Assembly (NCBI GenBank): GCA_026392325.1
Contig: JAPLCH010000258.1
Span: 1-5,968 of the forward strand
Origin: Solirubrobacterales bacterium
GTDB taxonomy: Bacteria; Actinomycetota; Thermoleophilia; Solirubrobacterales; Solirubrobacteraceae
Length of the DNA stretch: 5,968 bases
Direction of reading: 5' to 3'
The position numbers and the translations under genes were made by a program. Positions within the stretch are counted from its first letter, which is position 1. Every line of letters starts with the position of its first letter. The notes under the pieces were generated by a model. That model worked only from the letters and a program-made list of their open reading frames with translations, made no database searches and was not told the DNA's origin. Shown one piece after another: positions 1-5,706 of the stretch.

Positions 1-116
1 TTCCTTGCGGGCAGACAGACGCTGATGGTCTCCCTACGCCTTAACGCGATTCGCTCAGCCGGGAACTCGGCATGGTGAAAGCTGTTGCTGCGAAGCCAGT
101 CCCGGGCGGTTGTCAT
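1..116 (-). CDS. Glycosyltransferase family 2, probable glucosyl-3-phosphoglycerate synthase-like (N-terminus only, runs off left edge)
   Basis: Only the first 38 residues are present; the reading frame leaves the window at base 1. They begin MTTARDWLRS, contain FHHAEF (residues 13-18) and end in TISVCLPAR (30-38), with a partial next codon AA- that fits Asn. An aromatic/FHH-x-EF stretch followed by [TS]-[IV]-S-V-x-LPA-[LR]-N is how GpgS-type enzymes begin. ISVCLPAR(N) is the first beta strand of the GT-A nucleotide-sugar fold. The known GpgS reaction joins glucose from a nucleotide sugar to 3-phosphoglycerate, an early step in glucosylglycerate and methylglucose lipopolysaccharide synthesis. 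I chose ATG at 116, which has no Shine-Dalgarno; a GTG at 134 in the same frame is an alternative. It lies 88 bases downstream of the repeat protein on the same strand. Glycosyltransferase is likely; the exact substrate is inference from a short fragment. Confidence 0.62.
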   Translation of the reverse strand, partial: MTTARDWLRSNSFHHAEFPAERIALRRRETISVCLPAR

Positions 117-122
117 GTGGGA

Positions 123-128
123 AGCATT
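123..128 (-). promoter_or_regulatory. Candidate -10 hexamer AATGCT, six bases before the GpgS-like ATG
   Basis: On the minus strand AATGCT is followed by TCCCAC and then ATG. If transcription started at the A of ATG, the hexamer would occupy exactly -12 to -7, with the two most important -10 bases (A at -11, T at -7) present. There is no -35 match. It is weak alone and is listed because the same spacing recurs at four other starts in the window. Confidence 0.2.
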
Positions 129-204
129 GCGCACCCACGCGCGAATTGGGAAAAGTCGGCGCCAAGCAGCTCACTCACATCCGAACTGTCGTGGAAATGG
201 GCCA

Positions 205-1155
205 CTAGCCGTTCGCAGCCTTGCCTCCCGATGTTGACGGGCCCTCTCCAACCCCAAAGGAGTAGTTGCCGTCGCGATCCCAAAAGTCGAGAGTGCTCGA
301 GTCGTCCGGGCGCTGGCCAAGGCGGGCCCGATTAGCACCGCGTGGATCGGAAATTTCAAGCCCGCTGGTGCCGTCTTCCCACACGCCCAGCCGAGCCCGA
401 TTGATGTCATTTCCATCCCAAAGCTCGACACCTGATGACCCATTTGGCCACTCGCCAATCCCGGCGCGGAATTGTCCCTTCTGGTCAGTTAGCTCCACAC
501 TGGTTCCACCATCAGCGCGCTCGCCAACCCGGGCCCGGAGCGTGCCGGATCCGTCAAGCAGCTCAGCGCCGGTGGCCCCGTTGGGCCAGTGGCCGTATCC
601 GGCTCGGTATGCGCCCGTCGGGTCCCAGAACTCAACTGATGCCGAGCGATCAGGCTCTGGGCCGTGAGCAAAGAGTGCGCGCAGAACTCCCCTTGGGTCC
701 CAGACCATGATGCCTGTCGGACCAGCCATGTTGTGACTCACAGACAGGCGATGCGCACCGTCTGCATCGAGAATATCCAGCCCGCTGTCGCCCTCCGCGG
801 TGGTGCCAAGGACCAGCCGTCGCGATCCACCCGGGCCGCTGACATGTACGGACGATGAGCCATCAGCCCAGGCGCCGATGCTCGCCCGTGATGCTCCGTC
901 TGAGTCCAGCAGCTCAAGGCTTGAAGCCTCCTCGTCTGAGGCCGCCGTTCCCAGAAATGCCCGCATTTGTCCGTCGGTGCCCCGTAGCTCAAGGCCAGCT
1001 GCTCCATCCTCTCCGACTGCGAGCCGAGCGCGAAGCCTTCCGTCGCCGTCTCCCAGAGCGATTGAGACCTTGCCTTGGTCGTCAATGGAGAGAAGGGCCC
1101 TTGTGTTTCCCTCGCTGTCCACCAGCTCAAGGCGATCTGTCTTAATTGGTTCCAT
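205..1155 (-). CDS. Protein made of thirteen ~23-residue Asp/Gly-rich repeats, function unknown
   Basis: The 316-residue product is almost nothing but repeats. After MEPIKTD, residues 8-309 divide into 13 units, eleven of 22-23 residues and two (53-77, 147-171) of 25. The consensus is [ST][GS][LV]E[LF]xDxxGxxRAx[LIV]GxxxDGx. Trp often follows the first strand (units 7, 8, 11, 13), and GxW[APE][DN]G turns recur (units 4, 8, 10, 11). Each unit predicts two short beta strands joined by Asp/Gly turns, suggesting a beta-solenoid or fibre. It is acidic and has no signal peptide, membrane segment or added domain, so it is probably cytoplasmic. The C-terminal tail is a Gly/Ser linker-like end. The ATG at 1155 fits because the first repeat begins at residue 8; GAAGG lies only one base upstream, too close for a normal Shine-Dalgarno. 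Similar repeat proteins occur in actinobacteria, but I cannot name a family or function. It diverges from the GNAT gene. Confidence 0.85.
   Translation of the reverse strand: MEPIKTDRLELVDSEGNTRALLSIDDQGKVSIALGDGDGRLRARLAVGEDGAAGLELRGTDGQMRAFLGTAASDEEASSLELLDSDGASRASIGAWADGSSSVHVSGPGGSRRLVLGTTAEGDSGLDILDADGAHRLSVSHNMAGPTGIMVWDPRGVLRALFAHGPEPDRSASVEFWDPTGAYRAGYGHWPNGATGAELLDGSGTLRARVGERADGGTSVELTDQKGQFRAGIGEWPNGSSGVELWDGNDINRARLGVWEDGTSGLEISDPRGANRARLGQRPDDSSTLDFWDRDGNYSFGVGEGPSTSGGKAANG
229..1134 (-). repeat. Coding tandem repeat, 13 degenerate units of ~69 bp
   Basis: Unit boundaries by residue are 8-29, 30-52, 53-77, 78-100, 101-123, 124-146, 147-171, 172-194, 195-217, 218-240, 241-263, 264-286 and 287-309. 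All but three are exactly 23 residues. The DNA copies are diverged, so the periodicity is conserved in protein rather than nucleotide sequence, which points to old duplications under structural selection. Units 8-12 are most alike and unit 5 departs furthest (HVSGPGGSRR). Confidence 0.85.
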
Positions 1156-1180
1156 GCCTTCGTTTACGCGCCCAGACGCT

Positions 1181-1198
1181 CCGCGGGTCAGCCCGCGG
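1181..1198. promoter_or_regulatory. Perfect palindrome CCGCGGG-TCAG-CCCGCGG in the divergent gap
   Basis: Seven-base arms (1181-1187 and 1192-1198) surround a four-base centre. The palindrome lies in the 58-bp gap between the repeat-protein and GNAT starts, three bases upstream of the TAGGAT hexamer, so it covers the spacer and -35 position of the proposed GNAT promoter. It could be an operator for one or both genes, or an RNA hairpin in the repeat-protein leader. The arms are perfect but GC-only, so chance is not excluded. Confidence 0.4.
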
Positions 1199-1201
1199 GC
1201 A

Positions 1202-1207
1202 TAGGAT
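1202..1207 (+). promoter_or_regulatory. -10 hexamer TAGGAT placed for a leaderless GNAT transcript
   Basis: TAGGAT matches TAnnnT and is followed by CAGGGC and then ATG, placing it at -12 to -7 if the mRNA begins at the start codon. The same bases contain AGGA seven bases before ATG, which could instead serve as a Shine-Dalgarno. Sequence alone cannot separate the two readings. Confidence 0.4.
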
Positions 1208-1213
1208 CAGGGC

Positions 1214-1816
1214 ATGTCAATTGACTTGCGCATAGCCGGGCCTGAACTTGTCCTCAGACGGGCAACCGCTTCTGACGCTCGAGCCCTTTTTGAGCTTGGG
1301 TCAGATCCAGAGACGACTCGCTACATGTCATGGGGGCCATACACCGAGATTGGCCAGGCAGAACGCTTCATTGATGGAATGGACGGGCAGGTAGAGCGTG
1401 GGGAGGAACTCGGCCTCTTGGTTACCAGAGGAAACGAGATCCTTGGCGTCACTGCCTACACGGAGCCGCGGCCCCGGGATAGAAGCGTCGTGATCGGAAC
1501 CTGGCTCGGTAAGGCCCACTGGGGTACGGGCGTGAACACGGAATCGAAGGCGTTGATGGCGGCCCTGGCGTTCCGTGGGATGGGGGTTGAGCGACTCAGC
1601 GTTTACGCAGCAGTCACCAACGAACGGTCACGTGGTGCTTTGTCCAAGGTGGGATTCACAGAGGAGGGAACTCTTCGCCGCTTCCACCGTCACGGGGACG
1701 AATGGCATGACTTGGTTATCGGCTCGATTCTCAGAAGCGAGTATCCGTCAGGCCCGCTTGCTGCAATCCCGGCTGAGATCAGCGGGGCCGTACCGCCGAA
1801 CTGGATTTTCGCCTGA
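1214..1816 (+). CDS. GNAT family N-acetyltransferase, RimJ/RimL type
   Basis: This 200-residue protein transfers an acetyl group from acetyl-CoA to an unidentified amine. The RimJ/RimL-like fold shows in order: strand LVLRRATASDARALFEL (12-28), a DPETTRYMSW segment (31-40) and strand LGVTAYTEPR (77-86). Next come WLGKAHWGTGVNTESK (97-112), whose WGTGVNTE loop is the pyrophosphate-binding motif A, and strand RLSVYAAVTNERSRGALSKVGF (127-148), with the N-x-R-S and KxGF signatures, then EEGTLR (150-155). The length is slightly above the usual ~180 because of a tail (SGPLAAIPAEISGAVPPN) after the core. ATG at 1214 is supported by AGGA seven bases upstream or by the TAGGAT hexamer. Relatives acetylate ribosomal-protein N-termini, antibiotics or polyamines; nothing here selects among them. 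It is monocistronic and converges on the exporter permease. Confidence 0.93.
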   Translation: MSIDLRIAGPELVLRRATASDARALFELGSDPETTRYMSWGPYTEIGQAERFIDGMDGQVERGEELGLLVTRGNEILGVTAYTEPRPRDRSVVIGTWLGKAHWGTGVNTESKALMAALAFRGMGVERLSVYAAVTNERSRGALSKVGFTEEGTLRRFHRHGDEWHDLVIGSILRSEYPSGPLAAIPAEISGAVPPNWIFA

Positions 1817-1824
1817 GGGGAATG

Positions 1825-1842
1825 CGCGGCTCAGTTGCCGCG
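1825..1842. terminator. Hairpin at the GNAT/permease convergent junction, possible bidirectional terminator
   Basis: CGCGGC (1825-1830) and GCCGCG (1837-1842) form a perfect six-base stem around a six-base loop, TCAGTT. The loop contains the stop codon of the permease gene, and the GNAT stop is eight bases to the left. No T-tract follows on either strand, so it is not a canonical intrinsic terminator. Its place in a 14-bp convergent gap is the main support. Confidence 0.3.
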
Positions 1843-2604
1843 TTCATCCCAGGAGAAGCCGCGAACTGCAAAGAATCCACCGATCAAGCCCCACACGGCG
1901 AGTACCGCAATTGACCCCCACTGGCTGCTCATCGCCTGACCGGTAACCATTGCGGCCGACAGGCCATCGATCAGATGGGTGAGCGGGAGGATCTGGGCGA
2001 TCTCCCTGAGGAATGATGGGGCACCCTTGGTGTCGTAAAACACTCCGCTGATGAAGATCACCGGGAGGAATACTGCATTCACATAGGCGGGTGCTGCATC
2101 AAAACTGGGGATCACATGTGAGAACGCAACGCCCAACGCGCCGAAGGTCGTGACGCCAACCGCAAGGAAGAAGCCGAGCTCAAGCCAGTTGTGGGGCCAT
2201 CCAACCCCGAACGCAAACCGTGCGACGAAGATCACGACGATGATCTGAATGCACGCGTTTGTGACAGCGTTGCCAAGCAGGCCGCCGAGGTATGAGGCGG
2301 CTGGCATTGGTGTTCCTCTGACTCGCTTGAGGACCCCCTGTTCACGCAGGAATGTCAGGTTGAAGGCCAGCGCGGAGAATGTGGACGCCATTACTCCCAT
2401 CCCGGCAATGCCCGGCACGATGACTCGCAGGTAGGTCTTGTTTCCTGAGAACACGGCCCCGAAGAGGAGGAGCAGGAGGAGGGGCAACATCAGGTTGAAG
2501 AAGGCTGCTGACGGGTTGCGCCAGAAGATCTTGCGCTCAAGTCGATATTGGCGCCAGGCGAGGACCAGGGACGACTTCTGTGGAATCGGCTCAGACACTT
2601 TCAT
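1831..2604 (-). CDS. ABC-2 type transporter permease (DrrB-like)
   Basis: This 257-residue membrane subunit partners the ATPase encoded just upstream. Residues 1-32 are a basic, amphipathic cytoplasmic N-terminus (WRQYRLERKIFWRNP). About six hydrophobic segments follow, near 33-53, 61-83, 105-134, 140-163, 172-190 and 231-250. Between segments 2 and 3 lies FLREQGVLKRVRGTPMP (85-101), the cytoplasmic coupling motif typical of ABC-2 permeases. The SGVFY...P...ILPLTHLIDGL stretch (186-214) is also characteristic. The length is normal. The start ATG at 2604 lies inside the end of the ATPase gene, with a 14-bp overlap, so the two are probably translationally coupled. The family exports drugs, lipids or polysaccharides; the substrate is not shown. 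No antibiotic biosynthesis gene is nearby. Confidence 0.93.
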   Translation of the reverse strand: MKVSEPIPQKSSLVLAWRQYRLERKIFWRNPSAAFFNLMLPLLLLLLFGAVFSGNKTYLRVIVPGIAGMGVMASTFSALAFNLTFLREQGVLKRVRGTPMPAASYLGGLLGNAVTNACIQIIVVIFVARFAFGVGWPHNWLELGFFLAVGVTTFGALGVAFSHVIPSFDAAPAYVNAVFLPVIFISGVFYDTKGAPSFLREIAQILPLTHLIDGLSAAMVTGQAMSSQWGSIAVLAVWGLIGGFFAVRGFSWDERGN

Positions 2605-3466
2605 CCACCGTTTCGGAAGTCAGGTCAAGGTAGACATCTTCCAGGCTCGGGCGGCTCACCTTGAGGTCAGCCATTTCCCTGCCTGCGGCGAGCGCCTCCC
2701 CGGTCAGTTCATTCAGAAGCTTGGTAGGCATGTCAGTGTCCACTGACTGGAGAGCTCCGTGTTCATCGCGCCAGCTCACGCGTGACCTGTGGGCCTTGGC
2801 TCCGCCGATGTCCTCAGGTGTGCCCTCCGCGACAACCTTGCCGTCCTTAATGATCGCAACCCGGTCTGCGAGAGCCTGCGCTTCGTCGAGGTAGTGGGTG
2901 GTGAGGACGATCGTTGTACCCAGCGCTCTGAGTGAGCGGATCGTCTCCCAAGCTGCCCTTCTCGCCTGCGGGTCAAAGCCCGTGGTCGGCTCATCAAGGA
3001 AGAGGAGCTCGGGGTCGCCGATCAGGGCAAGTGCAAGGTCAAGTCTGCGCTGCTGGCCGCCCGAAAGGGTGCGGCTGCGACTGTCCTCCTTGCCCTCAAG
3101 TCCGACGAGGGCGATCGTCTCCTCCACGTCACGTGGAGTGGGGTAGAGGCTCGCGAAGTGGGAGAGTGCCTCGCGCACCGTCAGATTCACATACAGGGCG
3201 CTGCTCTGAAGGACGATGCCCACTTGTTCACGCAGCTCTCGCGGCCGCTTGCCGGGGTCAAGCCCCAAAACCTCGACTTCACCAGCGGTTCGGGCTCGGT
3301 AGCCCTCGAGGATCTCGACAGTGGTTGTCTTGCCAGCCCCGTTGGGTCCGAGCAGTCCGAATACCTCACCTTTGGCGACCTCGAACGAGAGTCCGCTTAC
3401 GGCCTCATGGGAGCCGTAGGACTTCTTCAGGTCTGTGACTCTGATTGCAGGTTGGATGGTGCTCAC
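2591..3466 (-). CDS. ABC transporter ATP-binding protein (DrrA-like)
   Basis: This 291-residue nucleotide-binding subunit powers the adjacent permease by ATP hydrolysis on the cytoplasmic face. All motifs are intact: Walker A GPNGAGKTT (40-48), Q-loop Gln87 in IVLQSS, signature LSGGQQRR (134-141), Walker B LLFLDEP (154-160), D-loop GFDP (163-166) and H-loop His191. The C-terminal ~70 residues, ending PSLEDVYLDLT (273-283), resemble the regulatory tail of DrrA-type exporters. The start is GTG at 3466; it directly precedes the conserved N-terminal strand, and GGGAAG lies eight bases upstream as a ribosome binding site. The gene leads a two-gene operon and diverges from the prepilin-like gene across 111 bp. 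Self-resistance or lipid export is the family's usual role, but drug specificity is not supported here. Confidence 0.96.
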   Translation of the reverse strand: MSTIQPAIRVTDLKKSYGSHEAVSGLSFEVAKGEVFGLLGPNGAGKTTTVEILEGYRARTAGEVEVLGLDPGKRPRELREQVGIVLQSSALYVNLTVREALSHFASLYPTPRDVEETIALVGLEGKEDSRSRTLSGGQQRRLDLALALIGDPELLFLDEPTTGFDPQARRAAWETIRSLRALGTTIVLTTHYLDEAQALADRVAIIKDGKVVAEGTPEDIGGAKAHRSRVSWRDEHGALQSVDTDMPTKLLNELTGEALAAGREMADLKVSRPSLEDVYLDLTSETVDESV

Positions 3467-3472
3467 CGGGGC

Positions 3473-3478
3473 ATCTTC
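3473..3478 (-). promoter_or_regulatory. Candidate -10 hexamer GAAGAT before the ATPase GTG
   Basis: GAAGAT is followed by GCCCCG and then the GTG start, placing A at -11 and T at -7 relative to the start codon. It overlaps GGGAAG, which is a credible Shine-Dalgarno at normal spacing, so the hexamer may be incidental. No convincing -35 is seen. Confidence 0.2.
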
Positions 3479-3480
3479 CC

Positions 3481-3501
3481 AGCCTTAGCCACACGAAGGC
3501 T
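3481..3501. promoter_or_regulatory. Inverted repeat AGCCTT-N9-AAGGCT upstream of the exporter operon
   Basis: Perfect six-base arms (3481-3486 and 3496-3501) are separated by nine bases, a 21-bp span giving arm centres about 15 bp apart. It lies in the 111-bp divergent gap, about 15-35 bases upstream of the ATPase GTG, where a repressor would block the exporter promoter. No regulator gene is visible in the window. The rest of the gap shows only TTGATT at 3545-3550, a possible -35 for the prepilin-like gene. Confidence 0.3.
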
Positions 3502-3565
3502 CCCAGAGCAGCGCAATGGCTGCGACAGAACAGCGGAGATCGCCTTGATTGCGGCCCCCTGCACC

Positions 3566-3571
3566 GATCCT
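3566..3571 (+). promoter_or_regulatory. Candidate -10 hexamer GATCCT before the prepilin-like gene
   Basis: GATCCT is followed by GAAGGG and then ATG, so A falls at -11 and T at -7 for a transcript starting at ATG. TTGATT at 3545-3550 resembles a -35 but is only 15 bases away, shorter than the usual 16-18. The GAAGGG abuts the ATG, too close to work as a normal Shine-Dalgarno. Confidence 0.22.
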
Positions 3572-3577
3572 GAAGGG

Positions 3578-4864
3578 ATGAGGCGCGACAGTGGGCAGGC
3601 AAGTGTGGAATACGCTGCGGTGGCGTTTCTGGTTTCGCTGGTTCTGACTGGGGCTGTAGCGATAACCACAGGGGGACTCGGTCAGGCTGTAGAGGCATCG
3701 ATCAGACGAGGGATCTGTGAGGTGACCGAAGGACGCTGCACACGGGTCCATGCGGCCGGTCTGCCGCCTGACCTTGAGGTGTGTCCAGTCGCCCGGCATC
3801 TTGGCAACCAACAGTTCTCGGTTGAGGCAGGTGTGGTCAGACTTGCAGCCCAGTTGGGATTGACGGTTGAGCGAATGTCCGATGGGCGGGTGCGCGTGTC
3901 CTTTGTTGATGGCGGAACGGCCGGGGTTGGCACGGCGGTCGGCGCCCATCTGCGTGTGGGCGTTTGGACCGCAAAGGGAGAGGCCGCTGTTGATGTTGGT
4001 GCTGCGTTGACGGCTGGACGAGTCTGGGTTCTTCCCAACGAAGCAAGCGCCAAGAGGTTTGTGTCGCGCTTTGGAGCAGCACAGAAGGTGGGCGGTCGTC
4101 TGAGAATCGAACTGGCCAAAGCCTGTCCACTCTGCTTCGCTCTTGTCGGCAAGCCGGAAGGACCACCTGCGCCAGATGAACATTGGATCTCGGGCGGGCT
4201 CTTGGTGCGGGGCGCCATTGGCCTTGGCGCCGGGCCAGTTGGACTCAAACTAGAGGCAGCCTTAAGAGGAGCGCTCGGGCGTCGGGTGACTAGGTCGGGG
4301 ACCACATGGTTCATGCGAGTCGATGACCGGCTGATCGGAAGTATCGATGCGATGGGTCGGGGGCTTGACGGGCAGGTGGATTCCAATGCTGTCATCTCGC
4401 TTGAAACCGATCGGTCGGGTAAGCCGGTGCGCCTGAAGCTCCTGCGCGAATCAAAATTCTCCGTCAGAAACGGACTGCGTCTCCCAAGTCGGCTTCGGAA
4501 CCTGATTGGGCACGGTGGGTCTGGGAACGGTGAGGCGATTGACTCGGAGTCGAGCCTTGATCTGTTGACCGGCTCCGACCGCGCTGCCGCAGCGGACTTT
4601 CTGGGGTCAGTCGGCTCATTGGACTTGCAAGCTGTTTTGGAGTCTGGGGCGAGGCTTGGGAAAGCGCTTGACGACCACGGGGTGCGTACGGTCCGAACTT
4701 GGCGGCTGCGGCGTTCGCAAACCGGGATCGGAGCAGGCGCTGCGTTGGGGCTGCGCCTCGGTGCCGACGCATTCAGTGCGACGGAGGATCAGCAGCTGGT
4801 CTCGGTCGACTCCAAACTTCCTGGGCTTGACTGGCTGCCCCGCGCGGACTGCCTTCTGGTCTAG
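3578..4864 (+). CDS. Long protein with TadE/class III prepilin-like N-terminus, function unknown
   Basis: This 428-residue protein has a type IV pilin-like start: a short basic leader MRRDSG, then Q7-A-S-V-E11-Y and a hydrophobic stretch to about residue 30. Cleavage between Gly6 and Gln7 would put Glu11 at mature position +5, the hallmark of prepilins processed by a prepilin peptidase. It is therefore probably anchored at, or exported across, the membrane. The rest is predicted beta-rich, with Gly/Ala-rich segments near 114-146, 206-236 and 383-398. There are six cysteines (47, 54, 69, 183, 186, 425), including a CPLC pair, possibly disulfide-bonded outside the cell. Flp pilins (~60 residues) and TadE proteins (~150) are much shorter. 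The frame stays open back to 3158, but that part is antisense to the ATPase gene, so ATG at 3578, just before the leader, is preferred. No pilus assembly gene is adjacent. Confidence 0.85.
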   Translation: MRRDSGQASVEYAAVAFLVSLVLTGAVAITTGGLGQAVEASIRRGICEVTEGRCTRVHAAGLPPDLEVCPVARHLGNQQFSVEAGVVRLAAQLGLTVERMSDGRVRVSFVDGGTAGVGTAVGAHLRVGVWTAKGEAAVDVGAALTAGRVWVLPNEASAKRFVSRFGAAQKVGGRLRIELAKACPLCFALVGKPEGPPAPDEHWISGGLLVRGAIGLGAGPVGLKLEAALRGALGRRVTRSGTTWFMRVDDRLIGSIDAMGRGLDGQVDSNAVISLETDRSGKPVRLKLLRESKFSVRNGLRLPSRLRNLIGHGGSGNGEAIDSESSLDLLTGSDRAAAADFLGSVGSLDLQAVLESGARLGKALDDHGVRTVRTWRLRRSQTGIGAGAALGLRLGADAFSATEDQQLVSVDSKLPGLDWLPRADCLLV

Positions 4865-4869
4865 GAGGC
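4851..4869. terminator. Hairpin spanning two shared stop codons, possible terminator
   Basis: GCCTTCT (4851-4857) and AGGAGGC (4863-4869) pair over seven positions, with one T-G wobble on the plus strand, around a five-base loop. The structure covers the CTAG that holds both stop codons. The minus-strand RNA would have one mismatch, and no T-tract follows. Support is mainly positional. Confidence 0.25.
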
Positions 4870-5700
4870 TTCGGGCGGGCGCATTCCGCGGTCAGGCAGA
4901 GGAAGTACGAGCGCAAGCTGCCGGCTGTGTGCGAGCACAGAGCCGTCCTCAGCCCAGAGAACGCCGTCTTCTTCGAAGTGCCCATCCTGGACCAGATGGG
5001 ACCTGAAGCGGCCAAGTACCCAGGCATCGGGTGTTGCGTTGGTGAGGTCGCCCCTGAAGTGAACCGTGAGATCGATGGTTGGAGCTCCAACAAGGCCGCC
5101 GCTCACCGCAAAGACTGCTGGCCACCATGCGTCTGCGAGGAATGCGCAGGCCGGCGCATCCAGCGCGGCTCCCTCCAGTGCGCGCATCCATCCACCAACT
5201 GTTGCGTCTCCTGCGGGAGAGCCTGAGCCAGGGCTATTTCCGAACGCGGGTCGGAAGTCAGCATGGGCCATGAACTCTGGCATTACCCCTGGGAGGTATT
5301 CGAGCTGGGTGATTTCCTCTGGGGACGGGACCTTCGGAATTGGCAGGTCAACGAACGTCATTGACTCCCGGCTTGGACCCCCAGCGGAGAGTGCAAGTGC
5401 CACGGTCTCGCCAGCTTGCGTCATACGGAGCGAGATTGAACTCAGCCGACTCCCATCCCTTTCCCGCGTGGCTTCGATCTTTACGGGCCCAGGCTTGACC
5501 GGCCTTGCGAAATGGACGGTGATTGACTTGACAGGGCGGTCAGGTCCCATCGTCAAGCCTGCTGCGCGAGTCATCAAGGCTGCGACCAGACCTCCATGGG
5601 TGCCCATGACAACGCTCCATCCGGGTGGAACGTTCCCAATGAATGTGTCCTCGCCGTGCGGAGTCAGCTGGCTCGCGACTGTGAATGGGGCTGGGGTCAT
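4861..5700 (-). CDS. Acyl-CoA thioesterase, double-hotdog TesB-like family
   Basis: This 279-residue enzyme probably hydrolyses acyl-CoA to free acid and CoA. Two hotdog repeats are visible. The first (about 10-107) has GWSVVMGTHGGLVAALMTRA (27-46) and the strand SITVHFARPVKPGPV (59-73). The second (about 168-268) has LADAWWPAVF (188-197), TIDLTVHFR (208-216) and EDGSVLAHSRQLALV (251-265). Aligned by eye to E. coli TesB, whose triad is Asp-Thr-Gln, the candidates are Asp210, Ser234 and Gln261; this is inference. Length matches TesB (~286). ATG at 5700 begins 16 bases after the SDR stop on the same strand, so a two-gene acyl-CoA operon is plausible. Its stop TAG shares CTAG with the stop of the convergent prepilin-like gene. 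Related thioesterase-like proteins act in fatty-acid or branched-acid breakdown; chain length cannot be told. Confidence 0.88.
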   Translation of the reverse strand: MTPAPFTVASQLTPHGEDTFIGNVPPGWSVVMGTHGGLVAALMTRAAGLTMGPDRPVKSITVHFARPVKPGPVKIEATRERDGSRLSSISLRMTQAGETVALALSAGGPSRESMTFVDLPIPKVPSPEEITQLEYLPGVMPEFMAHADFRPAFGNSPGSGSPAGDATVGGWMRALEGAALDAPACAFLADAWWPAVFAVSGGLVGAPTIDLTVHFRGDLTNATPDAWVLGRFRSHLVQDGHFEEDGVLWAEDGSVLAHSRQLALVLPLPDRGMRPPEAS

Positions 5701-5706
5701 GCCCCG

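Noticed and set aside
191..205. GTGG...CCAC inverted repeat near the repeat-protein stop as a terminator
   Set aside because: The stem is only four to five pairs without a T-tract, and the downstream same-strand gene argues against strong termination here.
72..335. 87-codon plus-strand frame over the left end
   Set aside because: It is the shadow of the GpgS-like start and the repeat protein on the opposite strand and shows no protein-like pattern.
738..1130. 130-codon minus-strand frame inside the repeat gene
   Set aside because: It is an out-of-frame reading of the repeats; the repeat frame has clear 23-residue periodicity and this one does not.
2591..3466. Assigning drrA/drrB symbols or an antibiotic resistance role to the exporter
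   Set aside because: Motifs show only the DrrA/DrrB-like family, which covers many substrates, and no biosynthetic or resistance context is present.
3158..3577. In-frame upstream extension of the prepilin-like gene to an ATG at 3158
   Set aside because: These 140 codons lie antisense to a fully intact ABC ATPase gene and encode no recognisable motif. The prepilin leader begins exactly at the ATG at 3578, where a short basic N-terminus is expected.
3485..4395. Two minus-strand frames of more than 230 codons opposite the prepilin-like gene
   Set aside because: They are rich in Arg, Pro and Ser, lack domain signatures and look like typical GC-rich antisense shadows. The plus-strand frame has a coherent leader and beta pattern.
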